33,505 nucleotides of DNA from Actinomycetes bacterium (GTDB taxonomy: Bacteria > Actinomycetota > Actinomycetes > Streptosporangiales > Streptosporangiaceae): positions 1-33,505 of the forward strand of contig JAJYTW010000023.1 of NCBI GenBank assembly GCA_021792855.1, in the 5' to 3' direction. A model generated the notes under the pieces. The model did no database searches, was not told the origin of the DNA, and saw nothing but the letters and a program-made list of their open reading frames with translations. The position numbers and the translations under genes were made by a program. Shown piece by piece: positions 7,691 to 15,280 of the stretch. The first letter of the stretch is position 1; every line of letters begins with the position of its first letter.

Positions 7691-8206
7691 ATGCGCGTCT
7701 ACCGTGAACGACTCGGCGTGCCGGCCTGGTGGTGGCTGGCCGCGACGATCCTGATCCTGCTCATCGGCACCATGCTATGGCTCGGACTGAGCCTCGTCTT
7801 CGCGGTCATCGTCTACCTCGTGTTCGGCGGCCTAACCGCCGCTGCGCTGAATGCGCTGGGCAAGGCCCTGATCGAGGTGACCGACACCGAGATCGTGGTG
7901 GCCGGGCGGCGACTGCCGCTGGCCGAGGCCGGCGAGGTGAGCGCGCTGGACGTGGCCCAGACCAGGGAACTGCGGTTCGCCCGGGCCGATCCGGCGGCGT
8001 ACCTGCTGGCCAGGCCCTATCTGCCGCGGTCGGTGTACATCGAGGTGGCGGGCCGGCCGGCGGACTGCCCGTACTGGCTGATCGGCACCCGCCGGCCAGC
8101 CGAACTCGCCGCGGCGATCGAGCGGGCGCGGTCCGGGCCCGGCCGGGACGGGGCGTGGGATGATGCTGGTTCTACTCGCCTCGGGAAGGACTCCAATGCC
8201 TCGTAA
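7691..8206 (+). CDS. DUF3093 membrane protein
   Basis: A 171-residue protein beginning RVYRERLGVPAWWWLAA, followed by two closely spaced helices (about 14-50), then a soluble domain with ALIEVTDTEIVVAGRRLPLA, EVSALDVAQTRELR and the closing signature CPYWLIGTRRPAELAAAI. This is the DUF3093 pattern (compare Rv2698, divergent from dut in mycobacteria). The function is unknown; the membrane-anchored soluble domain resembles PH-like domains, but I only infer this. No Shine-Dalgarno sequence is visible and translation may be leaderless. The last 11 bp overlap the DUF4235 gene. Confidence 0.85.
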   Translation: MRVYRERLGVPAWWWLAATILILLIGTMLWLGLSLVFAVIVYLVFGGLTAAALNALGKALIEVTDTEIVVAGRRLPLAEAGEVSALDVAQTRELRFARADPAAYLLARPYLPRSVYIEVAGRPADCPYWLIGTRRPAELAAAIERARSGPGRDGAWDDAGSTRLGKDSNAS

Positions 8207-8480
8207 CGGCGGTGACTACGGTTCCAAGGCGGTCAGCGCGCTGGCCGGCGCGGCGGCCGCGTTCGCGATGCGCAAGGTGCTGGTGCTGGCCTGGACCAGG
8301 GCCACCGGGCACAAGCCACCGGAGAAGGCAGAGGACCCGCAGGTCGCCCTCGGCGAGGCGGTGGCCTGGGCAGTGCTGATGGGCGCCGGAGTCGCGGCCG
8401 CCCGGGTGCTGGCGGTCCGGGTGGCCACCCGGCAGGCGGCGAAGCGACTGCCGGCCGCCTCCGGCGGCCCCGCGGAGTGA
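8196..8480 (+). CDS. DUF4235 small membrane protein
   Basis: A 94-residue protein, MPRNGGDYGSKAVSALAGAA..., with a Gly/Ala-rich amphipathic helix (about 10-32), a polar loop (GHKPPEKAEDPQVALGEA) and a second helix (AVAWAVLMGAGVAAARVLAV). This is the DUF4235 pattern, an actinobacterial family without known function. The ATG at 8196 is chosen because GGGAAGGA lies 6 nt upstream and similarity begins there; an in-frame ATG at 8160 would add 12 atypical residues. It overlaps the DUF3093 gene and is probably cotranscribed. Confidence 0.8.
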   Translation: MPRNGGDYGSKAVSALAGAAAAFAMRKVLVLAWTRATGHKPPEKAEDPQVALGEAVAWAVLMGAGVAAARVLAVRVATRQAAKRLPAASGGPAE

Positions 8481-8552
8481 CCTCGGCCGCGAATCCCCGC
8501 CGGGCACGGCGTTTCTCGCCCGGGCGCGGACCGCGCCGGGCCCGGCAGGCTC

Positions 8553-8558
8553 TACTCT
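8553..8558 (+). promoter_or_regulatory. Candidate -10 hexamer TACTCT for leaderless methyltransferase transcript
   Basis: TACTCT ends 6 nt before GTG 8565. A GC-rich imperfect hairpin (about 8518-8541) precedes it and may end the upstream DUF3093-DUF4235 transcript. Confidence 0.5.
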
Positions 8559-8564
8559 GATCGG

Positions 8565-9338
8565 GTGCACTCCAAGGACCGCTCCAGGCTCTCGTATCAG
8601 GTTCTCTACGCGCTCAGGCACCCGGAGAAGATCACCGGCTATGCCAAGCGCCGCGGTCGCGACGCGTGGCTGCGCGCCCGGTCGGCCGACCACGTCAGCT
8701 ACTACCGTGCCGTGATGGCCTCGGATGCCGCACGCAGCCGGGAGGCCGCGGTCGGCAGCCACACCAGGCAGTCCTGGCTGGAGATCGGCCAGTTGCAGTT
8801 CGATTTCGCGGTCAGCCACGGCCTGAAGCCCGAGATGCGGATGCTGGAGATCGGCTGCGGGAATCTGCGGGCCGGCCGGCTCTTCATCGACTACCTGGAC
8901 GCAGGGAACTACTACGGCCTGGACATCTCCCCGGACATCCTGATCGGCGCTCTGGACACGGTGGCCGACTTCGATCTGCGGGCCAAGCTGCCGCACCTGA
9001 CCGTGGTCAAGGATCTGCGGCTGCACTTCCTGCCCGACGCCTCGTTCGACTTCATCCACGCGCACAGCGTGTTCTCGCACTCGCCGATCGAGGTCATCGA
9101 CGAGTGCCTGGCGCACGTCGGCCGGATCCTGACCCCGGGCGGATTCTTCGACTTCACCTTCGACCGGACCGAGGGCACCGAGCACCAGGTGCTGCATGAG
9201 GACTTCTACTACCGGACCGAGACGCTGCTCGCCCTGGCCGCCAGGCATGGCCTTGAGGCGGCGTATCTGACCGACTGGGAGGCCACCGGGCACCCGCAGT
9301 CCAAGATCCGGATCACCCTGCCGACGCCCGCCGTCTAG
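8565..9338 (+). CDS. Class I SAM-dependent methyltransferase, substrate unknown
   Basis: A 257-residue soluble protein. The SAM-binding motif I is MRMLEIGCGNLRAGRLFI (about 92-108), followed by an acidic motif II in YYGLDISPDILIGAL, motif IV in DASFDFIHAHSVFSH and a post-motif strand HVGRILTPGGFFDFTF. A basic N-terminal extension (about 70 residues, including EKITGYAKRRGRDAWL) is not part of the core. The HSPIEVIDECLAHVGRIL arrangement is common in Methyltransf_11/25 proteins acting on small molecules or glycans. The gene is isolated between DUF4235 and glgC, so context gives no substrate. GTG start without a Shine-Dalgarno sequence. Confidence 0.85.
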   Translation: MHSKDRSRLSYQVLYALRHPEKITGYAKRRGRDAWLRARSADHVSYYRAVMASDAARSREAAVGSHTRQSWLEIGQLQFDFAVSHGLKPEMRMLEIGCGNLRAGRLFIDYLDAGNYYGLDISPDILIGALDTVADFDLRAKLPHLTVVKDLRLHFLPDASFDFIHAHSVFSHSPIEVIDECLAHVGRILTPGGFFDFTFDRTEGTEHQVLHEDFYYRTETLLALAARHGLEAAYLTDWEATGHPQSKIRITLPTPAV

Positions 9339-9429
9339 CGACTCGCCTGGCCTCCTTCGCATACTGGCTCGATTCCGGCCATTACCATCACACTGAGTTC
9401 GTAGGCACGTCCCAGGCCGCCGCCGCCCG

Positions 9430-9482
9430 GCGCGGGTGCTACCCGCGCGATCCGCGGGCACCTGACGAGGTGCCGGCGGATC
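9430..9482 (+). promoter_or_regulatory. Two adjacent strong hairpins in the glgC leader
   Basis: Hairpin 1 has arms GCGCGGGT (9430-9437) and ACCCGCGC (9441-9448) with a 3-nt loop. Hairpin 2 follows immediately: left arm 9449-9463 and right arm 9468-9482 pair at 14 of 15 positions around the loop GACG. The structure ends 28 nt before the glgC ATG. It could terminate the methyltransferase transcript or act as a structured leader; no T-tract follows. Confidence 0.5.
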
Positions 9483-9510
9483 CGACGCTCGAGGTGCATT
9501 GGGGGACCAG

Positions 9511-10749
9511 ATGGCCGAGCCGCGCATCCTCGCCATCGTGCTGGCCGGCGGCGCCGGCAAGCGCCTGGCGCCGCTGACAGCCGACCGGGCCAAGCCCGCC
9601 GTCCCGTTCGGCGGCCTGTACCGGCTGATCGATTTCGCGCTGTCCAACCTGGTCAACGCCGGCGTGCGGCGGATCTGCGTGCTCACCCAGTACAAGAGCC
9701 ACAGCCTGGACCGGCACGTCAGCCAGACCTGGCGGCTGAGCACGCTGCTCGGCAACTACGTGACCCCGGTCCCGGCCCAGCAGCGGATGGGGCCGCACTG
9801 GTACACCGGCTCGGCGGACGCCATCTACCAGTCGCTCAACCTGATCTACGACGATCGGCCGGACGTGGTCGCGGTGTTCGGCGCGGACCACGTGTACCGG
9901 ATGGACATGATGCAGATGGTGGACCAGCATCTGGCCAGCGGCGCGGGTGTCACGGTCGCGGCCATCCCGGTGCCCAGATCCGAGGCGACCAGTTTCGGCG
10001 TGATCCAGACCGGGCCGGACGGCCGGACGGTCGAGGCCTTCCTGGAGAAGCCGGCCGACCCGCCGGCGATCCCCGGCCGGCCCGAGATGTCGTACGCGTC
10101 GATGGGCAACTACGTGTTCAGCACGAAGGTTCTGGTCGACGCCCTGCACGCCGACGCCAGGGACGACGCGAGCCGGCACGACATGGGCGGTGACATCCTG
10201 CCGATGCTGGTCCAGGCCGGGCTGGCCCAGGCCTACAACTTCATGGACAACACGGTGCCCGGCGCCGATCCGCGCGACGTCGGGTACTGGCGGGATGTCG
10301 GGACGCTGGATTCCTATTTCGACGCGCACATGGACCTGTGCGCGGTGCACCCGATCTTCAACCTCTACAACGACGAGTGGCCGATCCTGACCAACGTTCC
10401 GTCCCAGCCGCCGGCCAAGTTCGTGCACGACAGCGGTGACCGGGTCGGCCGCGCGATCAACAGCGTGGTCAGCAACGGCGTGATCGTCTCCGGCGGACTG
10501 GTTCGTGACTCGGTGCTCTCCCCCGGCGTGCGGGTGAATAGCTGGTCCCAGGTGGAGCGGACGGTCGTGCTCGACAACACCATCATCGGCAGGCACGCCG
10601 TGGTGCGGGACGCGATCCTGGACAAGAACGTGGTGGTGCCCGAGGGCGTGGTCGTCGGGGTCGACAAGGAGCACGACCGGGCCCGCGGGTTCGTTGTCTC
10701 GCCGGGCGGGATCACGGTGGTCGGCAAGGGCACGGAGGTCCGCCCGTGA
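9511..10749 (+). CDS. glgC: Glucose-1-phosphate adenylyltransferase
   Basis: A 412-residue ADP-glucose pyrophosphorylase: glucose-1-phosphate + ATP gives ADP-glucose + pyrophosphate, the donor for glycogen and maltose-1-phosphate synthesis. The N-terminal nucleotidyltransferase domain opens with [20 protein letters not shown] and [37 protein letters not shown] and [18 protein letters not shown] (metal-binding Asp) follow, and the C-terminal left-handed beta-helix (about 290-400) shows [20 protein letters not shown]. The ATG at 9511, with GGGGGA just upstream, is preferred over an in-frame TTG 12 nt earlier. Its stop overlaps the next gene's start (GTGA), so glgC and glgM are translationally coupled. 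Confidence 0.95.
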   Translation: MAEPRILAIVLAGGAGKRLAPLTADRAKPAVPFGGLYRLIDFALSNLVNAGVRRICVLTQYKSHSLDRHVSQTWRLSTLLGNYVTPVPAQQRMGPHWYTGSADAIYQSLNLIYDDRPDVVAVFGADHVYRMDMMQMVDQHLASGAGVTVAAIPVPRSEATSFGVIQTGPDGRTVEAFLEKPADPPAIPGRPEMSYASMGNYVFSTKVLVDALHADARDDASRHDMGGDILPMLVQAGLAQAYNFMDNTVPGADPRDVGYWRDVGTLDSYFDAHMDLCAVHPIFNLYNDEWPILTNVPSQPPAKFVHDSGDRVGRAINSVVSNGVIVSGGLVRDSVLSPGVRVNSWSQVERTVVLDNTIIGRHAVVRDAILDKNVVVPEGVVVGVDKEHDRARGFVVSPGGITVVGKGTEVRP

Positions 10750-11930
10750 CGTCCGCTGCCCGGCTCAGGGTGGCGCTGCTCACCAGGGAGTACCCGCCGG
10801 AGGTCTACGGCGGCGCCGGCGTGCATGTCGAGTACCTGGCCCGCGAACTGGCCGGCCTGGTCGACCTGACCGTGCACTGCCAGGGCGCGGACCGGCCCGG
10901 CGCGGTCGCGCACCGGCCGTGGGAGGCGCTGGACGGCGCCAACGCCGCGCTCCGCACGATCTCCGCCGACCTGTCGATGACCGCGGCGGTGCGTGGCGCC
11001 GGCCTGGTGCACTCGCACACCTGGTACGCGAACCTGGCGGGGCATCTGGCGTCGACCATGTACGGCATCCCGCACGTGCTGACCGCGCACTCGCTTGAGC
11101 CGCTCCGGCCGTGGAAGGCCGAGCAGCTTGGCGGCGGTTACGCGCTGTCCTGCTGGTGCGAGCGGGTGGCGATGGAGTCCGCCGCCGCGGTGATCGCGGT
11201 CTCCGACGGGATGCGCGCCGACGTGCTCGCGACCTATCCGGCGGTGGATCCGGACCGGGTGCACGTGATCAGGAATGGCATCGACACCGCGCAGTACGCC
11301 CCGGATCCCGGCACCGGCGTGCTTGCCAGGTACGGGATCGACCCGGGCCGCCCGACCGTCGCCTACGTCGGCAGGATCACCCGGCAGAAGGGGCTTCCGG
11401 TGCTGCTCAGGGCGGCCGAGCGGCTGCCCGCCGAGGTGCAGATCGTGCTCTGCGCCGGCCAGGCGGACACGGCCGAGCTCGGCGCCGAGGTGGCCGGCCT
11501 GGTGGACGGCCTGCGCCGGAACCGGACCGGCGTGGTGTGGCTGAACGGGATGCTCGAGCGGGCCGAGGTGATCCAGATCCTCAGCCACGCCACCGTGTTC
11601 GCCTGCCCGTCGCTGTACGAGCCGCTCGGGATCGTGAACCTGGAGGCGATGGCCTGCGGCACCGCGGTGGTGGCGTCGGCGGTCGGCGGCATCCCCGAGG
11701 TGGTCGCCGACGGCGAGACCGGCCTGCTGGTCCCGCCGGACGACCCGGCCGCGCTGGCCGGGGCGATCACCGCGCTGACCGCCGATCCGGCCCGGGCCGG
11801 CGCGATGGGCGAGCACGGCCGCCGGCGCGCGGTCGGCGAGTTCAGCTGGACCAGCGTCGCCGAGCGGACCGCCGCGCTGTACGCCGCTCTGACCGGATCT
11901 CCCGGCGCAGGTCCGACCGCCGGATCCTGA
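10746..11930 (+). CDS. glgM: GT4-type glycogen synthase / alpha-maltose-1-phosphate synthase
   Basis: A 394-residue glycosyltransferase family 4 (GT-B fold) protein. The N-terminal domain starts [20 protein letters not shown] (acceptor-loop glycines) and contains [13 protein letters not shown]. The C-terminal domain has [20 protein letters not shown] and the donor-binding E-x7-E motif in [20 protein letters not shown]. In mycobacteria this subfamily (Rv1212c, formerly called GlgA) joins ADP-glucose and glucose-1-phosphate into maltose-1-phosphate for GlgE. Pairing with glgC supports this role, though GlgE and GlgB are not in the window. GTG start within the glgC stop. The last 89 bp overlap the 3' end of the convergent DUF1707 gene. 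Confidence 0.88.
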   Translation: MTSAARLRVALLTREYPPEVYGGAGVHVEYLARELAGLVDLTVHCQGADRPGAVAHRPWEALDGANAALRTISADLSMTAAVRGAGLVHSHTWYANLAGHLASTMYGIPHVLTAHSLEPLRPWKAEQLGGGYALSCWCERVAMESAAAVIAVSDGMRADVLATYPAVDPDRVHVIRNGIDTAQYAPDPGTGVLARYGIDPGRPTVAYVGRITRQKGLPVLLRAAERLPAEVQIVLCAGQADTAELGAEVAGLVDGLRRNRTGVVWLNGMLERAEVIQILSHATVFACPSLYEPLGIVNLEAMACGTAVVASAVGGIPEVVADGETGLLVPPDDPAALAGAITALTADPARAGAMGEHGRRRAVGEFSWTSVAERTAALYAALTGSPGAGPTAGS

Positions 11931-12603
11931 TCGCCGGCATCTGCCCGGGCAGGCCGTCCAGGCCAGTGCCGCGGTCGGCCCGGTCGCCGCCCCTGCGCGG
12001 CTTGCGGGAGATGTCCACGCCGCCGAAGACGCAGATGCTGTGCACGTGCAGCACCGGGGCGTCGGGGCCGGCCGTGGCGTCCTCCGACGGCGTGCTGCGG
12101 CCCCCGAACAACGCGATCCCGGAGTCGGCCACGACCATCTCGGGCGGGACGGTGATCGACGCGCCGCCGAACACGCAGATCACCCGCAGGCTGATCGCCC
12201 GGCCGGGCAGCACTGCCTCGCGCAGGTCAAGCTCGGCGCCGCCGAACACGTTGACCGAGGTGAGGTGGCGCGGCACCATCCAGGCGCCGCGCTTGTCTGT
12301 GCCGCTGAAGATCGAGACCAGCCAGGAGGTCCGGCCGTCCGGCACCGCGGCGCGGTCGGGCAGCGGACCGGCCGACCCGCCGGCGATCGCCGCCAGCACC
12401 CGATCGGCTCCCGGCAGGTCGGCGACCAGCGGCGCGAGATCCGCCGCGGTCCTGGCCTCGTACACGGCGCCCAGCCGCTCGGAGTGCTCGTCGCTGCCCA
12501 GGCGCCCCTCGGCGAGCGCATCGCCGAGCAGAGCCGCGATCGCATCCCGGTCCGCGTCGGAGATCCGCAGCCGGGATGGGCCGCCCGGATCATCGATCGT
12601 CAT
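11842..12603 (-). CDS. DUF1707 protein with LiaF-like C-terminal beta domain
   Basis: A 253-residue protein. The N-terminal DUF1707/SHOCT-like helical domain (about 10-65) carries LRISDADRDAIAALLGDALA and SDEHSERLGAVYEARTAADL. The middle (about 90-205) has repeated beta segments each containing a G-G motif (SVNVFGGAELDLREAV, VICVFGGASITVP, SICVFGGVDISRKP), as in LiaF/DUF2154 cell-wall-stress proteins. The last roughly 50 residues are Arg/Ser-rich ([20 protein letters not shown]) and are read from sequence antisense to glgM; they look like read-through rather than a conserved domain. No membrane helix is present, so it is likely cytoplasmic. ATG 12603 has GACAAT 6 nt upstream, a weak leaderless -10 candidate. 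Confidence 0.8.
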   Translation of the reverse strand: MTIDDPGGPSRLRISDADRDAIAALLGDALAEGRLGSDEHSERLGAVYEARTAADLAPLVADLPGADRVLAAIAGGSAGPLPDRAAVPDGRTSWLVSIFSGTDKRGAWMVPRHLTSVNVFGGAELDLREAVLPGRAISLRVICVFGGASITVPPEMVVADSGIALFGGRSTPSEDATAGPDAPVLHVHSICVFGGVDISRKPRRGGDRADRGTGLDGLPGQMPAIRIRRSDLRREIRSERRTARRSARRRWSS

Positions 12604-12732
12604 GCCGCCATTGTCACACCGGCAGGATCCGGAATAACCAGAATGCCCGCCAGAACCGCAGGATCCGACCTGGCGATAACGCCATTCGCCCGCGCACCCT
12701 CCGCCCGCAGGCCGGCCGGGCGGCGGCGCCGG

Positions 12733-13230
12733 TCAGGTGACCGAGCCTGCCGCGGCTCCGGTGGCCTGGCTGCCCCAGCGGGCAAGCTCGGCATCGAGGT
12801 CGAGCGGGCCGATCATCGGCCCGGCAGCCATCTCCCGCTCCCAGGTATCGGCAGGCACCCGCCACATAACCTCGAACTCGATCCCGTTCGGGTCCTTCGC
12901 GTACAGCGACTTGGAGACCCGGTGGTCGCTCTGGCCGACCAGGGCGCCGAGCGATTCCAGGCTGGCCCGGACCTCGGCAAGCTCGGCCAGCGTGCCGACC
13001 TCCCAGGCCAGGTGGTACAGCCCGAGGTACTGCCCGCCCGGCCGGTGCCCGCCGGGCACCGCGAACAAGCCGAGATCGTGGTCGTTGGCTGACCCGGGCG
13101 CCCGCAGGAACGCGGCCCAGCCCGGGATCTCCGTCCGCACCTCGAATCCCAGCGCGGCCCGGTAGAACGTCACCGACTCGGCGACGTCGCGGACATAGAG
13201 CACCGCGTGGTTCAGTCGTCGTACCGCCAT
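12733..13230 (-). CDS. VOC superfamily (glyoxalase/dioxygenase-like) protein
   Basis: A 165-residue protein with two beta-alpha-beta-beta-beta modules. Possible metal ligands are His8 (RLNHAVLYV), His73 (GLYHLAWEV) and Glu118 (DPNGIEFEV), with the DPNG turn typical of extradiol dioxygenase-like VOC members. Candidate functions are ring-cleavage dioxygenase, epimerase or resistance protein; the sequence does not decide. A C-terminal extension of about 35 residues (TWEREMAAGPMIGPLDLDAE) follows the core, as in many actinobacterial VOC proteins. The start ATG has the ribosome binding site GGGGAGG. The gene lies 81 bp downstream of the MBL/rhodanese gene on the same strand and may share its transcript. 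Confidence 0.88.
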   Translation of the reverse strand: MAVRRLNHAVLYVRDVAESVTFYRAALGFEVRTEIPGWAAFLRAPGSANDHDLGLFAVPGGHRPGGQYLGLYHLAWEVGTLAELAEVRASLESLGALVGQSDHRVSKSLYAKDPNGIEFEVMWRVPADTWEREMAAGPMIGPLDLDAELARWGSQATGAAAGSVT

Positions 13231-13311
13231 CTGGCCTCCCCTGCGTCCGGCGTTCCCGCCGGGACAACAGCGCCCGGGCGGGCGCGATTCCCGGTGCGCG
13301 GGCCGCCTGCC

Positions 13312-14679
13312 TCAGTAGGCCGGAACCGCGCCCTCGGTCGCCAGGCCGATCCGCTGCGCGACGCCGAAGTCGTCGTCGATCAGCACCACGTTCCGGCCCG
13401 TGGCGTCCAGCAGCGAGGCCGCGATCGAGGCCCGGTAGCCGGCCTGGCAGTGCACCCAGACCTCGCCGTCCGGCACCTCGCCGACCCGCCGGGGCAGTTC
13501 GTGCAGCGGGATGTGCACGGCGCCGGCGATCCGGGCCGCGTCCCATTCGGAGTCCCGCCGGACGTCAAGCAGCACGACCGGCTGTGCGTCGCGGATCCGC
13601 TGGTAGCCGGCGAAGTCGGTGACCGGATAGCTGCCCAGCGGCTCGCCCCCGCTCCACGCGGCCGGATCGCCGGTGGCCTGGGCCAGCACCTGGTCGATGC
13701 CGATCCTGGCCAGGTCTCGCTGGGCCGCCGCGACGTCCTCGGCGGTCGCGCCGATCAGGGTCAGCGGGGTGCCCCAGGGAATGAGCCAGCCCAGGTAGGT
13801 GACCATCGAGTCGCCAAGCTCGAACGCCAGCGCGCCGGGCAGGTGGCCGGCGGCGAAGGCGACCCGGGCGCGCAGGTCGACCACCCACTCGCCGGCCTCG
13901 ATCCGGCGCCGCAACTCGCCGCTCTCGGCGCGGCGGGGCGGTTCAAGCGCGGGCGCCACCGGGCCGGCCGCGTTGGCCGGGGCCATGTGCGCGTAGTACG
14001 CCGGGTACACGTCCAATCCGGCCAGGATGGTCTCGACGTAGTCGTCCTCGTCCATGGTCAGCGCCGGGTTCGCCTTAAGCTCGACGCCGATCGTCGATGA
14101 CTCGCCGGATGTCGGCGTCGCCGAGCAGAAGCTGCCGAATCCGTGCGTCGGGCAGACCTGGGTGTCCTCGGGCAGTTCGGCGGCCAGCCGGCGGGCCGAC
14201 TGGTGCTGGGCGTGCGCTAGCTCGGCGCTGTGCGCCGCGCCGAGCAGGTCGGTGCGGCCGGTGGAGCCGTACAGCAGCGACCCGCCGGTGAACACCGCGA
14301 TCGACTCGCCATCCCGCTCGAGCGCGTAGGCGAGGTGGTTGAAGGTATGGCCGGGAGTCGCGATGACCCTGACCCGCATCCGCCCGACGTCGATCACGTC
14401 GCCATCGCCGATCGGCGTCCGGTCGAAGGAGACCGTGTCGGCGGCGTTCACGTGGTAGGCCGCCCCGGCGGCCCGGGCGAGCGCCAGGCCGCCGGTCACG
14501 TAGTCGTTGTGGATGTGCGTCTCGAACACGTGGGTGATCCGCGTGTTCCGGTCGGCGGCCGCGGCCAGCACCCGGTCGATGTCCCGCTGCGGGTCGATCA
14601 CCAGGGCGACCTCCCCGTCGGTCGCGAGATAGCCGCGATCACCTAGTGACGGGGTCGCGATGACAACGATCTCGATCAT
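13312..14679 (-). CDS. CstB-like MBL-fold protein with two rhodanese domains
   Basis: A 455-residue protein: a metallo-beta-lactamase domain (1-about 240), an inactive rhodanese-like domain (about 265-340; no Cys in its loop) and an active rhodanese domain (about 355-455) with Cys411 in WVHCQAGYRAS. This is the architecture of the persulfide dioxygenase-sulfurtransferase CstB, which oxidises persulfides to sulfite/thiosulfate. The metal site is unusual: the motif is T-H55-I-H57-N-D59-Y60 rather than HxHxDH, and the position where ETHE1-type enzymes have an iron-binding Asp (TGD) reads TGG (131-133). His111 and His179 are kept. The start ATG has GGAGGG. A role in sulfane-sulfur metabolism is inferred; dioxygenase activity is uncertain. 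Confidence 0.85.
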   Translation of the reverse strand: MIEIVVIATPSLGDRGYLATDGEVALVIDPQRDIDRVLAAAADRNTRITHVFETHIHNDYVTGGLALARAAGAAYHVNAADTVSFDRTPIGDGDVIDVGRMRVRVIATPGHTFNHLAYALERDGESIAVFTGGSLLYGSTGRTDLLGAAHSAELAHAQHQSARRLAAELPEDTQVCPTHGFGSFCSATPTSGESSTIGVELKANPALTMDEDDYVETILAGLDVYPAYYAHMAPANAAGPVAPALEPPRRAESGELRRRIEAGEWVVDLRARVAFAAGHLPGALAFELGDSMVTYLGWLIPWGTPLTLIGATAEDVAAAQRDLARIGIDQVLAQATGDPAAWSGGEPLGSYPVTDFAGYQRIRDAQPVVLLDVRRDSEWDAARIAGAVHIPLHELPRRVGEVPDGEVWVHCQAGYRASIAASLLDATGRNVVLIDDDFGVAQRIGLATEGAVPAY

Positions 14680-14936
14680 GTGCCGCCCTCCTTCCCGGTC
14701 GCCCGGCTCAATTTCGTGGGTACCTCAGCCGGCCGTGCGAATGCAACGCGTGCTGCTGCCCCGTGCGTCGCGGTTCATCCGGAGGCCACGGTCGGTCCAG
14801 TGTAGATCGCGCGCGGGCGGATTGGAATATTACGGGCATTTTTCGCCAATGCTCGCATTGTCGCTATGGCCGATGGGCAATCGGTCACGAAGTCCGGTCG
14901 GGTCCGGCCGACCCGGCGAGTCGGCGAGGGCTGGCG
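14680..14936. promoter_or_regulatory. Intergenic region upstream of the MBL/rhodanese gene
   Basis: 257 bp without a credible gene. The part at about 14815-14880 is clearly less GC-rich than its surroundings and contains a 14-bp inverted repeat, CAATGC-TC-GCATTG (14847-14860), a candidate operator. It probably holds the promoter for the minus-strand rhodanese gene and the end of the small membrane protein transcript. Confidence 0.4.
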
Positions 14937-15128
14937 CTAGCGGCCGATCTGCTTGCGGCCGCGGATCCGGCGCAGCCGGGCCTTCTGGTTCGAGTCGAGC
15001 ATGGCGTAGGCGATGCCGGGGATCGCGATCGCCGCGGCGATCACTATGAGAGCGATCAGCGGATCGACGATCAGCAGGATCAGCCCGATGGCGACGCCCG
15101 CGATGCCGATCTTCATGTGTGGGGTCAT
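14937..15128 (-). CDS. Small membrane protein, unknown function
   Basis: A 63-residue protein beginning MTPHMKIGIAGVAIGLILLI. Two hydrophobic segments separated only by DP (GIAGVAIGLILLIVDPLIAL and IVIAAAIAIPGIAYAML) probably form a helical hairpin or one kinked helix, followed by a strongly basic cytosolic tail (KARLRRIRGRKQIGR). The start at 15128 is chosen because GGGAAGG lies about 8 nt upstream; an upstream in-frame start would add a polar, Arg/Pro-rich 24-residue leader unlike a real N-terminus. Similar short actinobacterial proteins are annotated as hypothetical. It is divergent from the HhH-GPD gene. Confidence 0.65.
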   Translation of the reverse strand: MTPHMKIGIAGVAIGLILLIVDPLIALIVIAAAIAIPGIAYAMLDSNQKARLRRIRGRKQIGR

Positions 15129-15280
15129 TGCCGGACCTTCCCTTCGCCGCGGGCGCGTCCCGCTCGGTTCCCGACGGGCCGGCCCGACCACGTCAGTCAC
15201 CTTCCACGGTAGCTCGCCACCGGGGTGCGCCGGCCACTTCGCCGATGCGAGATGATGAGCGCGACGCTACGGAGGTACCG

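Noticed and set aside
9499-9510. TTG start for glgC four codons upstream
   Set aside because: ATG 9511 has the better ribosome-binding distance and matches the usual GlgC N-terminus.
8172-9755. Long minus-strand open frame (527 codons) opposite DUF4235, the methyltransferase and the glgC start
   Set aside because: Low-complexity antisense composition spanning several real genes and an intergenic region.
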